From JBDZVM01 sp040255675 (GTDB lineage: Bacteria; Actinomycetota; Actinomycetes; Acidothermales; Acidothermaceae): DNA of 26,713 bases. Below are positions 15,943 to 25,418 of the stretch, in pieces. The stretch's first letter is position 1, and each line of letters opens with the position of its first letter. The notes beneath the pieces are model-generated. The model was not told the DNA's origin. It saw only the letters and a program-made list of their open reading frames with translations, and did no database searches. Position numbers and translations under genes: made by a program. The stretch is from positions 1-26,713 of the forward strand of contig JBDZVM010000049.1 in the NCBI GenBank assembly GCA_040255675.1. The letters run 5' to 3'.

Positions 15943-16126
15943 GAAAAAATCCTTCGTCTCGGGCTCAAGTGCGGCGTCCGGATTGCCGATGTCGGTGTCG
16001 AGCGGTCGTCCGGACGGCGCTCGTCGTGCTGCCCTTGCAGTCTCGCAAGCCGGCAGCCCCTTGGCTACGTTGCGTAACGTTCTTCACTCGAACGGCGCAG
16101 GCGTCTCGTAGATCACGAACCCCGCG
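15943..16126. other. 184-base gap between mshB and the FtsH-like gene
   Basis: No gene is evident. Apart from the GTG-proximal AAGGA, the only structure seen is ACGTT-GCGT-AACGT (16067-16080), a small perfect inverted repeat that could be part of a regulator site for the FtsH-like gene. Confidence 0.4.
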
Positions 16127-16975
16127 TCACAGACCGGCGAAGAGATCGGTCTCCCAGTTGTGCTCGCCCTCGCCCGGCCCGCGCTCGCCGCGCACGAGCA
16201 CGAAGTGCTCGCGGCCGAACGCCTTGTGCCCGATGTTGTTCGACAGCGCGAAGAACGGCCCGTCGACGGCGATCTGGGTAGCGTGCGCGCGCATCGCGGA
16301 GACCTTCGCGGCGAGGAAGTCGCGAGCGTCGATCTCGGTCGTGATGACGTCGTCGGGCTTGGCGAACGGCACGTCGTCGGCACTTTCGACGCCCTCGAAG
16401 AACGTGTCTCCAGACTCTTTGAGCAAGTCGATGCCGGCCTGTATGAACGAACGCGGTGTCGCCGTCCAGTAGAACTTCGCGACGATGTCGCGGGTCAACT
16501 CGAACGCTCGGGTCGCCACCCGATGGGCCTGAATGTGGTCGGGATGCCCGTATCCGCCGAAATCGTCGTACGTGACTAGCACCTGAGGCCGCACTTCTTC
16601 GATGATGTCGACGAGGTGCCCGGCGGCCTCTTCGACGTCCGCTTGCCAAAACGCCCGAGGGTTCTTGTTGGCCGGAGTGTCCATCATCCCCGAGTCTCGA
16701 TAGCGGCCAGGGCCGCCGAGGAAGCGATGGTCGCCGACGCCGAGCGCCTCACATGCTTTGTCGAGTTCGTGGATGCGCCAGCCGCCGAGCTGGTCTGCCT
16801 GATCGGCCGCGAGCTGAGCCAGCTCCGGTACCAAAATCTCGCCCTCTTCACCGAGCGTGCAGGTGACGAGCGTGACGTGGGCGCCGCGCGCGGCGTACTT
16901 CGCCATCGTGGCGCCGGTGCCGATCGTCTCGTCGTCCGGGTGCGCGTGCACCAACAGCAATCTGCGATCCGTCAT
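16127..16975 (-). CDS. mshB: GlcNAc-Ins deacetylase of mycothiol biosynthesis
   Basis: The 282-residue protein is a PIG-L/LmbE-fold zinc deacetylase. AHPDDE (H12, D15, E16) and GHPDH (H144-H147) supply the metal ligands and catalytic base. The stretches CTLGEEGEI and FLGGPGRYRDSGMM match MshB rather than the mycothiol-conjugate amidase Mca, which reads GERGDI at the first place. MshB removes acetate from GlcNAc-inositol to give GlcN-Ins, the acceptor for cysteine in mycothiol synthesis; its presence marks the organism as an actinomycete. The start is ATG 16975, with AAGGT about ten bases upstream. It is divergent from the dipeptidyl peptidase gene, with only 36 bases between them. Confidence 0.93.
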   Translation of the reverse strand: MTDRRLLLVHAHPDDETIGTGATMAKYAARGAHVTLVTCTLGEEGEILVPELAQLAADQADQLGGWRIHELDKACEALGVGDHRFLGGPGRYRDSGMMDTPANKNPRAFWQADVEEAAGHLVDIIEEVRPQVLVTYDDFGGYGHPDHIQAHRVATRAFELTRDIVAKFYWTATPRSFIQAGIDLLKESGDTFFEGVESADDVPFAKPDDVITTEIDARDFLAAKVSAMRAHATQIAVDGPFFALSNNIGHKAFGREHFVLVRGERGPGEGEHNWETDLFAGL

Positions 16976-17011
16976 GAAACACGACCTTACGGGCTGGCAG
17001 GATCAGGTGCC
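16976..17011. promoter_or_regulatory. 36-base divergent start region between mshB and the peptidase
   Basis: Both genes start from this short gap, so any promoters must overlap each other or lie in the opposite gene's 5' end. On the minus strand TAAGGT (16989-16984) fits the -10 pattern TANNNT and would place transcription start within a few bases of the mshB ATG. The assignment is tentative because the same bases also resemble a ribosome binding site. Confidence 0.35.
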
Positions 17012-19084
17012 GTGCCCGAGGTTTCCTTCCCGGTTCTGCAAGCGCGTACGGCTCGCTTCACGCTGGGCCGGCCGCGCGGTTTCACCGTCTCTTCGGACGG
17101 CGCCTCCGTCGCCTTCCTGCGGTCGCGCGCCGGCACCGACCGACTCAGCTGTCTTTGGGTCTACGACGTCGCCGCTCGCGCTGAACGGCTCGTCGCTGAC
17201 CCGCTCGCCCTGACCCGCGACGAAACCGACCTGCCGGCGGCGGAGCGACGACGCCGCGAACGAGCCCGCGAACAGGCCTCGGGCATCGTCTCCTACTCGG
17301 TCGACGACTCGTTTCGCCTCGCCACGTTCGCGTTGTCGGCACAGTTGTTCGTCGCCGACCTCGCTTCGGGTTCAGTGCGCCACATCGACGCCTCGGGCCC
17401 GGTGTTCGACCCGCGCATCGACCCGACCGGCCGCCGTATCGCATACGTCAGCGGCGGCACACTCCGCCGCGTCGACCTCGCCGGCGGTGACGTCGAACTC
17501 GCCGGTGAAGCCGATATCGCATGGGGCGTCGCCGAATTCGCCGCCGCGGAAGAAATGAGCCGCGGTCGCGGATTTTGGTGGGCACCGGACGGCGAGTCAC
17601 TCCTCGCCTGCCGAGTCGACGAGAGCGCGGTGGCGCGCGTGCACATCGCCGACCCGGCGAATCCCGAGCATGTACCGGCTACGGTCGCGTATCCTTTTGC
17701 CGGTACAGCCAATGCCAAGGTGTCGCTTTGGCACCTGGCCGTCGACGGCACGCGTCGCGAAATCGCCTGGGAATACGAGGCTTTCCCCTACCTCATCACG
17801 CTGAAATGGCGTCGTGGGCATGCACCGCTCCTGCTGGTTGCCTCACGCGACCAGCGCACGATGCGAATTCTCGACATCGACGTTCGCAATGGAGCCACCG
17901 CGCTCGTGCGGCAAGACGAAGACCCGCACTGGCTCGACGTCGTCGACGGTGTGCCCGACCGGCTGCCCGACGGGCGACTGGTCAGCACCATCGACGACGC
18001 CGACACTCGCCGCTTGGTCATCGATCGTGAACCCGTAACTCCGCCGGGTTTGCAGGTTCGCCAGGTTCTCGCCGTGACGCCGGAAACCGTGCTTTTCAGC
18101 GCGTCGACCGAACCTACCGAGCAGCACGTGTGGTGTTGGTTTGAAGGAGGTCTTCGGCAACTCACGAATCAGCCGGGCGTGCACACGGCAAGCATGGCCG
18201 CCGACATCGTCGTAAGCACGAGCGTCACCATGACGGAAGGCGCCGCTCGAACATCGGTGTCGCGCCTCGGCACTGACGGCCCTGTCGCGTCGATCGAGTC
18301 ATTCGCCGCGCAGACGCCTTTCGCGCCGAATGTTTCGATATCGAGTCAGGGCCACCGTGAGCTTCGAACCGCGTTGGTCTTGCCCGAAAACCACGTTCCC
18401 GGCGTGCGACTGCCGGTCTTGATGGACCCGTACGGCGGCCCGCACGCGCAGCGGGTCACCGCCTCGCGATTCGCGTACCAGAACGCGCAATGGCTTGCCA
18501 ACCAAGGATTCGCGGTTGTCATCGTCGATGGTCGCGGAACGCCAGGTCGCGGCCCGGCGTGGGAGCGCGCTATCGCGGGCGACCTCGCGACGCCGGTGCT
18601 CGACGACCAAATCGACGCGCTGCAAAGCCTTGCCGCCGCGCGTACCGACCTCGATCTGTCGAAAGTCGCGATTCGCGGTTGGTCGTTCGGCGGTTACCTC
18701 GCGGCGCTCGCCGTATTGCGTCGTCCCGATGTTTTTCACGCTGCCGTCGCCGGAGCGCCGGTGACCGATTGGCGGTTGTACGACACGTATTACACCGAGC
18801 GATACCTGGGCATCGACGCGTCAGCTGCCGCGTATCAGAGCAGTTCGCTCCTGCGGGACGCGGCCGCTCTTCGGCGTCCGCTGCTCTTGATTCACGGGCT
18901 CGCCGACGACAACGTGCTGGCGGCGCACACCCTGCGACTGTCGTCCGCGCTACTCGCCGCCGGCCGACCGCACACGGTGCTGCCATTGCCCGGCGCGACG
19001 CACATGGTGTCTCATCAAGACGTCGCCGTTGGACTGCTCACTCTCGAGGTTGCTTTTCTGAAGCAGTCTCTCGGAGTTTCTTGA
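17012..19084 (+). CDS. Dipeptidyl-peptidase-IV-like serine peptidase (S9)
   Basis: A 690-residue protein from GTG 17012. An N-terminal beta-propeller (about 15-440) carries the paired glutamates E180-E181 in AAEEMSRGRGFWWAPDG, which in DPP IV bind the free substrate N-terminus. The C-terminal alpha/beta hydrolase (about 450-690) has the nucleophile S558 in GWSFGG, D632 in HGLADDNV and H664 in PGATHM. Together these predict cleavage of dipeptides from peptide N-termini. No signal peptide or membrane segment is visible, so it is probably cytoplasmic. The frame is open back to 16616, antisense to mshB, but GTG 17012 follows AGGA and avoids that overlap. The 3' end overlaps the convergent DUF5808 gene by 47 bases. 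Confidence 0.9.
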   Translation: MPEVSFPVLQARTARFTLGRPRGFTVSSDGASVAFLRSRAGTDRLSCLWVYDVAARAERLVADPLALTRDETDLPAAERRRRERAREQASGIVSYSVDDSFRLATFALSAQLFVADLASGSVRHIDASGPVFDPRIDPTGRRIAYVSGGTLRRVDLAGGDVELAGEADIAWGVAEFAAAEEMSRGRGFWWAPDGESLLACRVDESAVARVHIADPANPEHVPATVAYPFAGTANAKVSLWHLAVDGTRREIAWEYEAFPYLITLKWRRGHAPLLLVASRDQRTMRILDIDVRNGATALVRQDEDPHWLDVVDGVPDRLPDGRLVSTIDDADTRRLVIDREPVTPPGLQVRQVLAVTPETVLFSASTEPTEQHVWCWFEGGLRQLTNQPGVHTASMAADIVVSTSVTMTEGAARTSVSRLGTDGPVASIESFAAQTPFAPNVSISSQGHRELRTALVLPENHVPGVRLPVLMDPYGGPHAQRVTASRFAYQNAQWLANQGFAVVIVDGRGTPGRGPAWERAIAGDLATPVLDDQIDALQSLAAARTDLDLSKVAIRGWSFGGYLAALAVLRRPDVFHAAVAGAPVTDWRLYDTYYTERYLGIDASAAAYQSSSLLRDAAALRRPLLLIHGLADDNVLAAHTLRLSSALLAAGRPHTVLPLPGATHMVSHQDVAVGLLTLEVAFLKQSLGVS

Positions 19085-19373
19085 TCCCGCGCCGAACAGC
19101 GGCAAAGTTGACCGACCAGCCGATGCCGAATGCCCGCGGCACGAAAACGCGCTGATCGTCGGGCGCCCACAGGCTGCGCTTGATGCGTTTCGGAGTCGGT
19201 GCGCGAAAGTCGTACGGAACCACACCGATGTTGCCCTGCCACGTGCGTTCTTTCTTCGGACGCCGCAACTCGCGCCCGACCGCGACGGCGGACAGCACCG
19301 TCGTGCCAAGAGTCACGGCCGCGCGCACCTTACCCCGGCGGTCACGGCCTTTGCGTGCCTTGTCGCGCGCCAT
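19038..19373 (-). CDS. DUF5808-domain protein
   Basis: A 111-residue basic protein of unknown function. Residues 1-25 are highly charged (MARDKARKGRDRRGK), then a short apolar stretch, then the block IKRSLWAPDDQRVFVPRAFG followed by IGWSVNFA, which resembles the DUF5808 motif (W-x-P-D-D-x-R-x-F-V-P-x-x-x-G-x-G-W-x-x-N-F). ATG 19373 has GGGGAG six to seven bases upstream, supporting a real gene. It is convergent with the peptidase and shares 47 bases of antisense overlap at the 3' ends. The upstream 244-base gap (19374-19617) holds a small hairpin GGCTGG-GCCCTT-CCAGCC (19421-19438) and the first palindrome described below. Confidence 0.75.
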   Translation of the reverse strand: MARDKARKGRDRRGKVRAAVTLGTTVLSAVAVGRELRRPKKERTWQGNIGVVPYDFRAPTPKRIKRSLWAPDDQRVFVPRAFGIGWSVNFAAVRRGIKKLRETASEKQPRE

Positions 19374-19458
19374 CGCTCGCTCCCCTCGCCTCGGCTGATG
19401 CCTTCCCCGCCGCCTCGGGCGGCTGGGCCCTTCCAGCCTATGTCACAGCCCGGCCTCA

Positions 19459-19511
19459 GCGAATTTCTGACGTTTACTGTGGCTGAGCAACAGCAAACGT
19501 CGGAAATTCGC
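19459..19511 (+). repeat. 53-bp palindromic element, left copy
   Basis: Two 22-base arms (19459-19480 and 19490-19511) are inverted repeats with 20 of 22 positions complementary, around the nine-base loop GGCTGAGCA. The arms read GCGAATTTC-T-GACGTTT inward on each side. A second copy in the same orientation lies at 20525-20578, on the other side of the AbiEi/DUF559 gene. The shared core TGGCTGAGCAACAG is identical in both. As a transcript it would fold into a long hairpin. Confidence 0.92.
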
Positions 19512-19575
19512 CGGCCACGCGCTTGCCTGACGGCGTCCCGGACAATCCACAACCCGAGTCGGCGAAATTCACAAC

Positions 19576-19615
19576 GCCCGCACCAGCGAGTCGGGGCCCG
19601 CACCAGCATTCCAGG
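19576..19615 (+). repeat. 20-bp direct repeat at the start of the AbiEi/DUF559 gene
   Basis: GCCCGCACCAGC occurs at 19576-19587 and again at 19596-19607, a spacing of 20 bases. The second unit runs into the ribosome-binding region of the following gene (AGG at 19613-19615, eight bases before ATG 19624). Confidence 0.6.
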
Positions 19616-19623
19616 CTGTGCGC

Positions 19624-20553
19624 ATGAATCCTGTCTTGGCAAAGGTCGCGCGCGCGCAATCAGGTGTTTTCACGCGTAGGCAAGCGCGAGAGTGCGGATA
19701 CTCCGACGAGCGCATTCGCACCGAACTGAAGAATCGGCGCTGGCTGGTCGTGGTGCCCGGCGTCTACCGGGTCACGGGCACGCCGGGAGGCTGGAACACC
19801 CGGGTTTGGTGTGCGCTGCTCGCGGCCGGCGACGGTGCCGCGCTCGCCGGCCGCCCCGCCGGCCGGCTGCATCGCATCGACGGCGTCCCGGGTTACGACC
19901 GGCTCGCGGTGACCGTACCGCTGAACCGCCGCCCGCGCCGCGCCACCGGCGCCCGCGTCGACCCGGTGCCTTTACATCGGCGCGACGTCACTCGCCGACG
20001 TGGCATACCGGTGCTAACCGCCGCCCGCACGGTCGTCGACCTCGCCCGCGAAGAGTCGCTCGAGGTCGCCACTCGCGTCGTGGGCGACGCCCTTCGCACC
20101 CAGGTGGTGAACCCGGATCAGGTCGCGCGTGAACTCGCCGCCGCACGCCACTGGCGAGGAATCGGTCGGGCACGGCGTGCGGTCGCCCTCGCCGACCCCC
20201 GGCTGGAGTCGATCCTCGAAGCGGAACTGCTGCCACTCATCACGGCGGCCGGGCTGCGTGTCGTACCCCAACTCGAGGTCACCCATCAGGGTCTTTTTGT
20301 CGCGCGCCTCGACTTCGGCGAGCCCGAACTGCGCTTGGGGATAGAGGCCGACGGCTACGCGACGCACGCGCTTCGTCTCGGCTTCGAGCGCGATCGCGAA
20401 CGAGCCGCACTTCTGCAAGTCGCGGGCTGGACGCTGCTCTCTTTCACGGCGACGAAAATCCGCATGCATCCGCGCTGGGTGGTAGACGTAATCGGCGCGA
20501 CGGCGCGGCGGCTGTCGGCAAACCGCGAAATCTCCGACGTTCACTATGGCTGA
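19624..20553 (+). CDS. AbiEi winged-helix / DUF559 nuclease-fold protein
   Basis: A 309-residue protein. The N-terminus (about 8-50) is a winged helix of the AbiEi_4 type: FTRRQARECGYSDERIRTEL ending in VVPGVYRV. The middle is rich in arginine. The C-terminal part (about 190-300) is a DUF559/Vsr-like restriction-endonuclease fold: E198 (ESILEAEL), D232 (RLDFGEPELRLG) and E243-D245 (IEADGYATH) give the expected acidic triad, followed by ERDRERAALLQVAGW. Relatives are common and often multi-copy in actinobacteria; some are labelled type IV antitoxins, but no AbiEii toxin gene is here, so antitoxin function is not supported. The start may instead be GTG 19618. The last ten codons and the TGA lie inside a palindromic element that has a second copy upstream of the gene. 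Confidence 0.85.
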   Translation: MNPVLAKVARAQSGVFTRRQARECGYSDERIRTELKNRRWLVVVPGVYRVTGTPGGWNTRVWCALLAAGDGAALAGRPAGRLHRIDGVPGYDRLAVTVPLNRRPRRATGARVDPVPLHRRDVTRRRGIPVLTAARTVVDLAREESLEVATRVVGDALRTQVVNPDQVARELAAARHWRGIGRARRAVALADPRLESILEAELLPLITAAGLRVVPQLEVTHQGLFVARLDFGEPELRLGIEADGYATHALRLGFERDRERAALLQVAGWTLLSFTATKIRMHPRWVVDVIGATARRLSANREISDVHYG

Positions 20554-20578
20554 GCAACAGTAAACGTCGAGAATTCGC
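20525..20578 (+). repeat. 54-bp palindromic element, right copy
   Basis: This is the second copy of the 19459-19511 element, same orientation. Its left arm GCGAAATCTCCGACGTT and right arm AACGTCGAGAATTCGC are near-perfect inverted repeats with one single-base indel and a few mismatches. The left arm is coding: it encodes the final residues EISDVHYG and the TGA of the AbiEi/DUF559 protein. The right arm lies between that gene and the convergent typA gene, so the hairpin could end transcription from both sides. Confidence 0.92.
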
Positions 20579-20600
20579 GTCAACGCGCCCGCCGGCCCGG

Positions 20601-22481
<1,881 letters not shown>

Positions 22482-22486
22482 GGGAG

Positions 22487-22495
22487 TTAATAGTA
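22487..22495 (-). promoter_or_regulatory. Likely -10 element of a leaderless typA message
   Basis: Minus-strand TACTATTAA (22495-22487) contains two -10-like hexamers, TACTAT and TATTAA. Transcription starting six to eight bases downstream would begin at or next to the GTG at 22481. No strong -35 match is visible. Confidence 0.5.
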
Positions 22496-22523
22496 CGGCG
22501 AGGGTGAACGACCGCGACGATCG

Positions 22524-22545
22524 GCCAAGATCGCGCCAAGATAGA
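22524..22545 (+). repeat. 11-bp direct repeat in the typA-sdh intergenic region
   Basis: GCCAAGATCGC (22524-22534) is followed at once by GCCAAGATAGA (22535-22545), a period of one helical turn, which suits a regulator bound on one face. The rest of the 218-base gap holds a possible sdh -35 TTGACG (22594-22599) without a good -10, and the sdh ribosome binding site. Confidence 0.4.
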
Positions 22546-22699
22546 GATGATCCGCGCTCAGTGACCGATCACACACGCCTCCGGCTTCGGAAGTTGACGC
22601 TGTCGGGCGTAGGTTGTGGTCGCTCGTGCCCTTCGGCGACGGCGCCGCGCGCCCGCCCGCTGAGCATCACGCAGGAGAATCCAGAAGGAGGCAGGCGCT

Positions 22700-23524
22700 A
22701 TGACCGTGCAGAGCCAGGCGCCGATAGCGGACGGGCCAAAGGCCACGGGCCGGGTCGGTCGCCGAGCGTCGATCGGGGTTCGCACCCTTCGCAAGGATCG
22801 CTGGTGGCTGCAGCCCGCGACCACGTTCACCGTGCTGTTCTCGTTCGTCGTCTACTCGACGTGGGCCGCCTTCGTGAACGCCAACTACTTCTACGAGCCG
22901 TACCTGTCGCCGTTCTACTCACCGTGCCTGGCCACCAGTTGCACGCGATCGGGCGTGCCCTCCGTCGGCATCTTCGGCCCCTGGTGGGTGATCTCGCCGG
23001 CGATCATTATCTTGCTCGTGCCGCTCGGATTCCGGCTCACCTGCTACTACTACCGCAAGGCTTACTACCGTTCGTTTTGGCTATCGCCACCCGCGTGCGC
23101 GGTCGTCGAGCCCCACAAGAAGTACAGCGGCGAGACGAAGTTTCCGCTGATTTTGCAGAACATTCACCGGTACTTCTTTTACCTTGGCTTTCTGCTGAAC
23201 ATCATCCTCACCTACGACGCCATCATCGCGTTCCGCGACCACGACGGTCGTTGGGGACATGTGGGCCTCGGCACACTGGTACTCGTGCTGAACGCGCTGT
23301 TCTTGTGGGGCTACACGCTTGGTTGCCACTCGTGTCGCAACATCATCGCCGGGCGACTGAACCACTTCTCCAAGCACCCGATCCGCTACAAGCTTTGGGG
23401 CAAGGTCAGCTGGTTCAACCGCTACCACATGCAATTCGCTTGGGTTTCGCTGATCTGGGTCGCGCTCACCGACCTCTACGTTCGGCTGGCGGCGTCCGGA
23501 ACCATCCACGGCGGCTGGGTCTAA
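22700..23524 (+). CDS. sdhC: Succinate dehydrogenase membrane anchor (Sdh1 type)
   Basis: A 274-residue integral membrane protein with five hydrophobic segments (about 40-60, 94-115, 155-175, 190-210, 243-263). Histidines in or beside them (H156 in NIHRYFF, H210 in GCHSCRN, H243 in RYHMQFAW) are candidate haem ligands. Its length and place before a flavoprotein and an iron-sulfur protein match the single anchor of the mycobacterial Sdh1 operon (Rv0249c-Rv0247c), which lacks a separate SdhD. It would bind quinone and hold the SdhAB dimer to the membrane. AAGGAGG lies eight bases before ATG 22700. The family is not the canonical sdhC family, so the symbol denotes role. Confidence 0.88.
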   Translation: MTVQSQAPIADGPKATGRVGRRASIGVRTLRKDRWWLQPATTFTVLFSFVVYSTWAAFVNANYFYEPYLSPFYSPCLATSCTRSGVPSVGIFGPWWVISPAIIILLVPLGFRLTCYYYRKAYYRSFWLSPPACAVVEPHKKYSGETKFPLILQNIHRYFFYLGFLLNIILTYDAIIAFRDHDGRWGHVGLGTLVLVLNALFLWGYTLGCHSCRNIIAGRLNHFSKHPIRYKLWGKVSWFNRYHMQFAWVSLIWVALTDLYVRLAASGTIHGGWV

Positions 23525-23538
23525 GGCAGGGCTGACAC

Positions 23539-23619
23539 ATGACTCTGCTACCCGCCGACTCCTCAGCTCCGCTCCTCGCAACGCTGCGATGCTCACTTCG
23601 GAGGTCGGCTCATGACTGA
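23539..23619 (+). CDS. Possible 26-residue leader peptide overlapping sdhA
   Basis: In the 87-base gap before sdhA an ATG at 23539 opens 26 codons (MTLLPADSSAPLLATLRCSL, then RRSAHD) and stops at a TGA (23617-23619) just inside sdhA, whose ATG is at 23612. A weak AGGG lies about eight bases upstream. Such an overlap could couple translation of sdhA to the leader. It may equally be a chance frame; sdhA has its own strong GGAGG. Confidence 0.25.
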   Translation: MTLLPADSSAPLLATLRCSLRRSAHD

Positions 23620-25417
23620 GATCGAACGGCATTCTTACGACGTCGTCGTCATCGGCGCTGGCGGGTCCGGCCTGCGCGCCGCGATCGCGGCACACGACTC
23701 GGGCGCGAAAACGGCCGTCGTCTGCAAGTCGCTGCTCGGCAAGGCGCACACGGTCATGGCCGAGGGCGGTATCGCGGCGTCGATGGGCAACGTGTGGCCC
23801 GAAGACAACTGGCAGGTGCATTTCCGCGACACGATGCACGGCGGAAAGATGCTCAACAACTGGCGCATGGCGCAACTGCACGCGCAAGAGGCGCCAGACC
23901 GCGTTTGGGAGCTCGAGACGTGGGGTGCGCTGTTCGACCGCACCAAAGAAGGCAAGATTTCGCAGCGCGACTTCGGTGGTCACCGGTACGCGCGGCTCGC
24001 CCACGTCGGCGACCGCACCGGGCTCGAGATGATTCGCACGTTGCAACAGCACACGGTCGCCCTCGGCATCGACGTCTTCATGGAGTGCACGGTCACCGAA
24101 CTGTTGAAGGACGGCGACAAAATCGCCGGCGCGTTCGGTTATTGGCGCGAGTCGGGCCGGTTCATCGCCTGGGACGCACCCGCCGTCATCTTGGCCACCG
24201 GCGGCATCGGCAAATCGTTTAAGGTGACCTCGAACTCATGGGAGTACACCGGCGACGGCCACGCACTCGCGATGGAAGCCGGCGCCCCGCTCATCAACAT
24301 GGAGTTCGTGCAGTTCCACCCGACGGGCATGGTGTGGCCGCCGTCAGTGCGCGGCATTCTCGTCACCGAGTCGGTGCGTGGCGACGGCGGAGTGCTGCGC
24401 AACTCCGAGGGCAAGCGGTTCATGTTCAACTACATCTCCGACTATTTCAAGGCGGAGACGGCCGACACCGAAGCCGAAGCCGACGCTTGGTACGAAGACC
24501 ACGTCAATAACCGGCGGCCGCCCGAGTTGTTGCCACGCGACGAAGTGGCCCGCGCGATCAACGCCGAGGTCAAGGCGGGTCGCGGTTCACCGCACGGCGG
24601 CGTGTACCTCGACATCGCGTCGCGCCGCTCCCCCGAGTTCATCAAGAAGCGGTTGCCGTCGATGTACCACCAGTTCAAAGAATTGGCGGACGTCGACATC
24701 ACCAAGGAGCCGATGGAGATCGGCCCGACGTGCCACTACGTGATGGGCGGCGTTGAAGTCGACCCCGATACGCAGGCGTCGAAGGTGCAAGGCCTCTACG
24801 CGGTCGGCGAAGTCTCGGGCGGCATGCACGGCGCAAACCGGCTCGGCGGCAACTCGCTCGGCGACCTGCTGGTATTCGGCAAGCGCGCGGGTGAGCACGC
24901 GGCCGGGTACGTGAAGGGCCTGCCGTCGCGGCCCACGATCGCCGACGACAACATCGCGGCCGCTCAAGAAAAAGCGGTGGCGCCGTTCAGCCGCGAAGGT
25001 GGCGAAAACCCCTACACCGTGCAACGCGACCTGCAGCAAACGATGCACGATCTCGTTGGCATCATCCGTACCGCGGAAGAGATGCAGCAGGCACTCGCGC
25101 GCATTGAAGAATTCAAGGGACGGGTCGCCAGCCTCTCGGTCGAAGGCCACCGGCAGTACAACCCCGGCTGGCATTTGTCCATCGACCTGAAAAACATGCT
25201 GCTGGTTTCCGAGGCGATCGCTCGGGCGGCCCTCGACCGAAAGGAAAGCCGCGGCGGTCACACGCGCGACGACTACCCGCAGACCGACCCCGAGTGGGGC
25301 AAGATCAACGTACTGACCCGGCTGACCGCCGACCGCAAAGGCGTCGAGGTGTTCCACCAGGATCTCCCTGTGATGCCTGACGAATTGAAGAAGCTGTTCG
25401 ACGACGGGAGCCACTGA
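23612..25417 (+). CDS. sdhA: Succinate dehydrogenase flavoprotein subunit
   Basis: A 601-residue FAD enzyme that oxidises succinate to fumarate in the TCA cycle and respiratory chain. The dinucleotide-binding motif is VVIGAGGSGLRAA (about 12-24); H46 in KAHTVMAEGG is the expected covalent flavin histidine; the active-site loop contains FVQFHPTGM; the FAD C-terminal signature is GGMHGANRLGGNSLGDLL. The reading frame begins at ATG 23612 after GGAGG at seven-base spacing. It ends one base before sdhB. Composition and order match the Sdh1-type enzyme rather than L-aspartate oxidase, because sdhB and an anchor accompany it. Confidence 0.96.
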   Translation: MTEIERHSYDVVVIGAGGSGLRAAIAAHDSGAKTAVVCKSLLGKAHTVMAEGGIAASMGNVWPEDNWQVHFRDTMHGGKMLNNWRMAQLHAQEAPDRVWELETWGALFDRTKEGKISQRDFGGHRYARLAHVGDRTGLEMIRTLQQHTVALGIDVFMECTVTELLKDGDKIAGAFGYWRESGRFIAWDAPAVILATGGIGKSFKVTSNSWEYTGDGHALAMEAGAPLINMEFVQFHPTGMVWPPSVRGILVTESVRGDGGVLRNSEGKRFMFNYISDYFKAETADTEAEADAWYEDHVNNRRPPELLPRDEVARAINAEVKAGRGSPHGGVYLDIASRRSPEFIKKRLPSMYHQFKELADVDITKEPMEIGPTCHYVMGGVEVDPDTQASKVQGLYAVGEVSGGMHGANRLGGNSLGDLLVFGKRAGEHAAGYVKGLPSRPTIADDNIAAAQEKAVAPFSREGGENPYTVQRDLQQTMHDLVGIIRTAEEMQQALARIEEFKGRVASLSVEGHRQYNPGWHLSIDLKNMLLVSEAIARAALDRKESRGGHTRDDYPQTDPEWGKINVLTRLTADRKGVEVFHQDLPVMPDELKKLFDDGSH

Positions 25418-25418
25418 G

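Noticed and set aside
16616..17011. N-terminal extension of the dipeptidyl peptidase across mshB
   Set aside because: The extra 132 codons are antisense to conserved mshB sequence and unlike any peptidase N-terminus; GTG 17012 has a plausible ribosome binding site.
19624..20553. Type IV toxin-antitoxin system (AbiEi antitoxin)
   Set aside because: No AbiEii nucleotidyltransferase-type toxin gene is adjacent and the C-terminal half is a nuclease-like DUF559 fold, so an antitoxin role is not supported.
19459..20578. Insertion sequence with terminal inverted repeats and target duplication
   Set aside because: The two palindromes are in direct orientation, no matching target-site duplication is visible at the outer edges, and the gene is not a known transposase.
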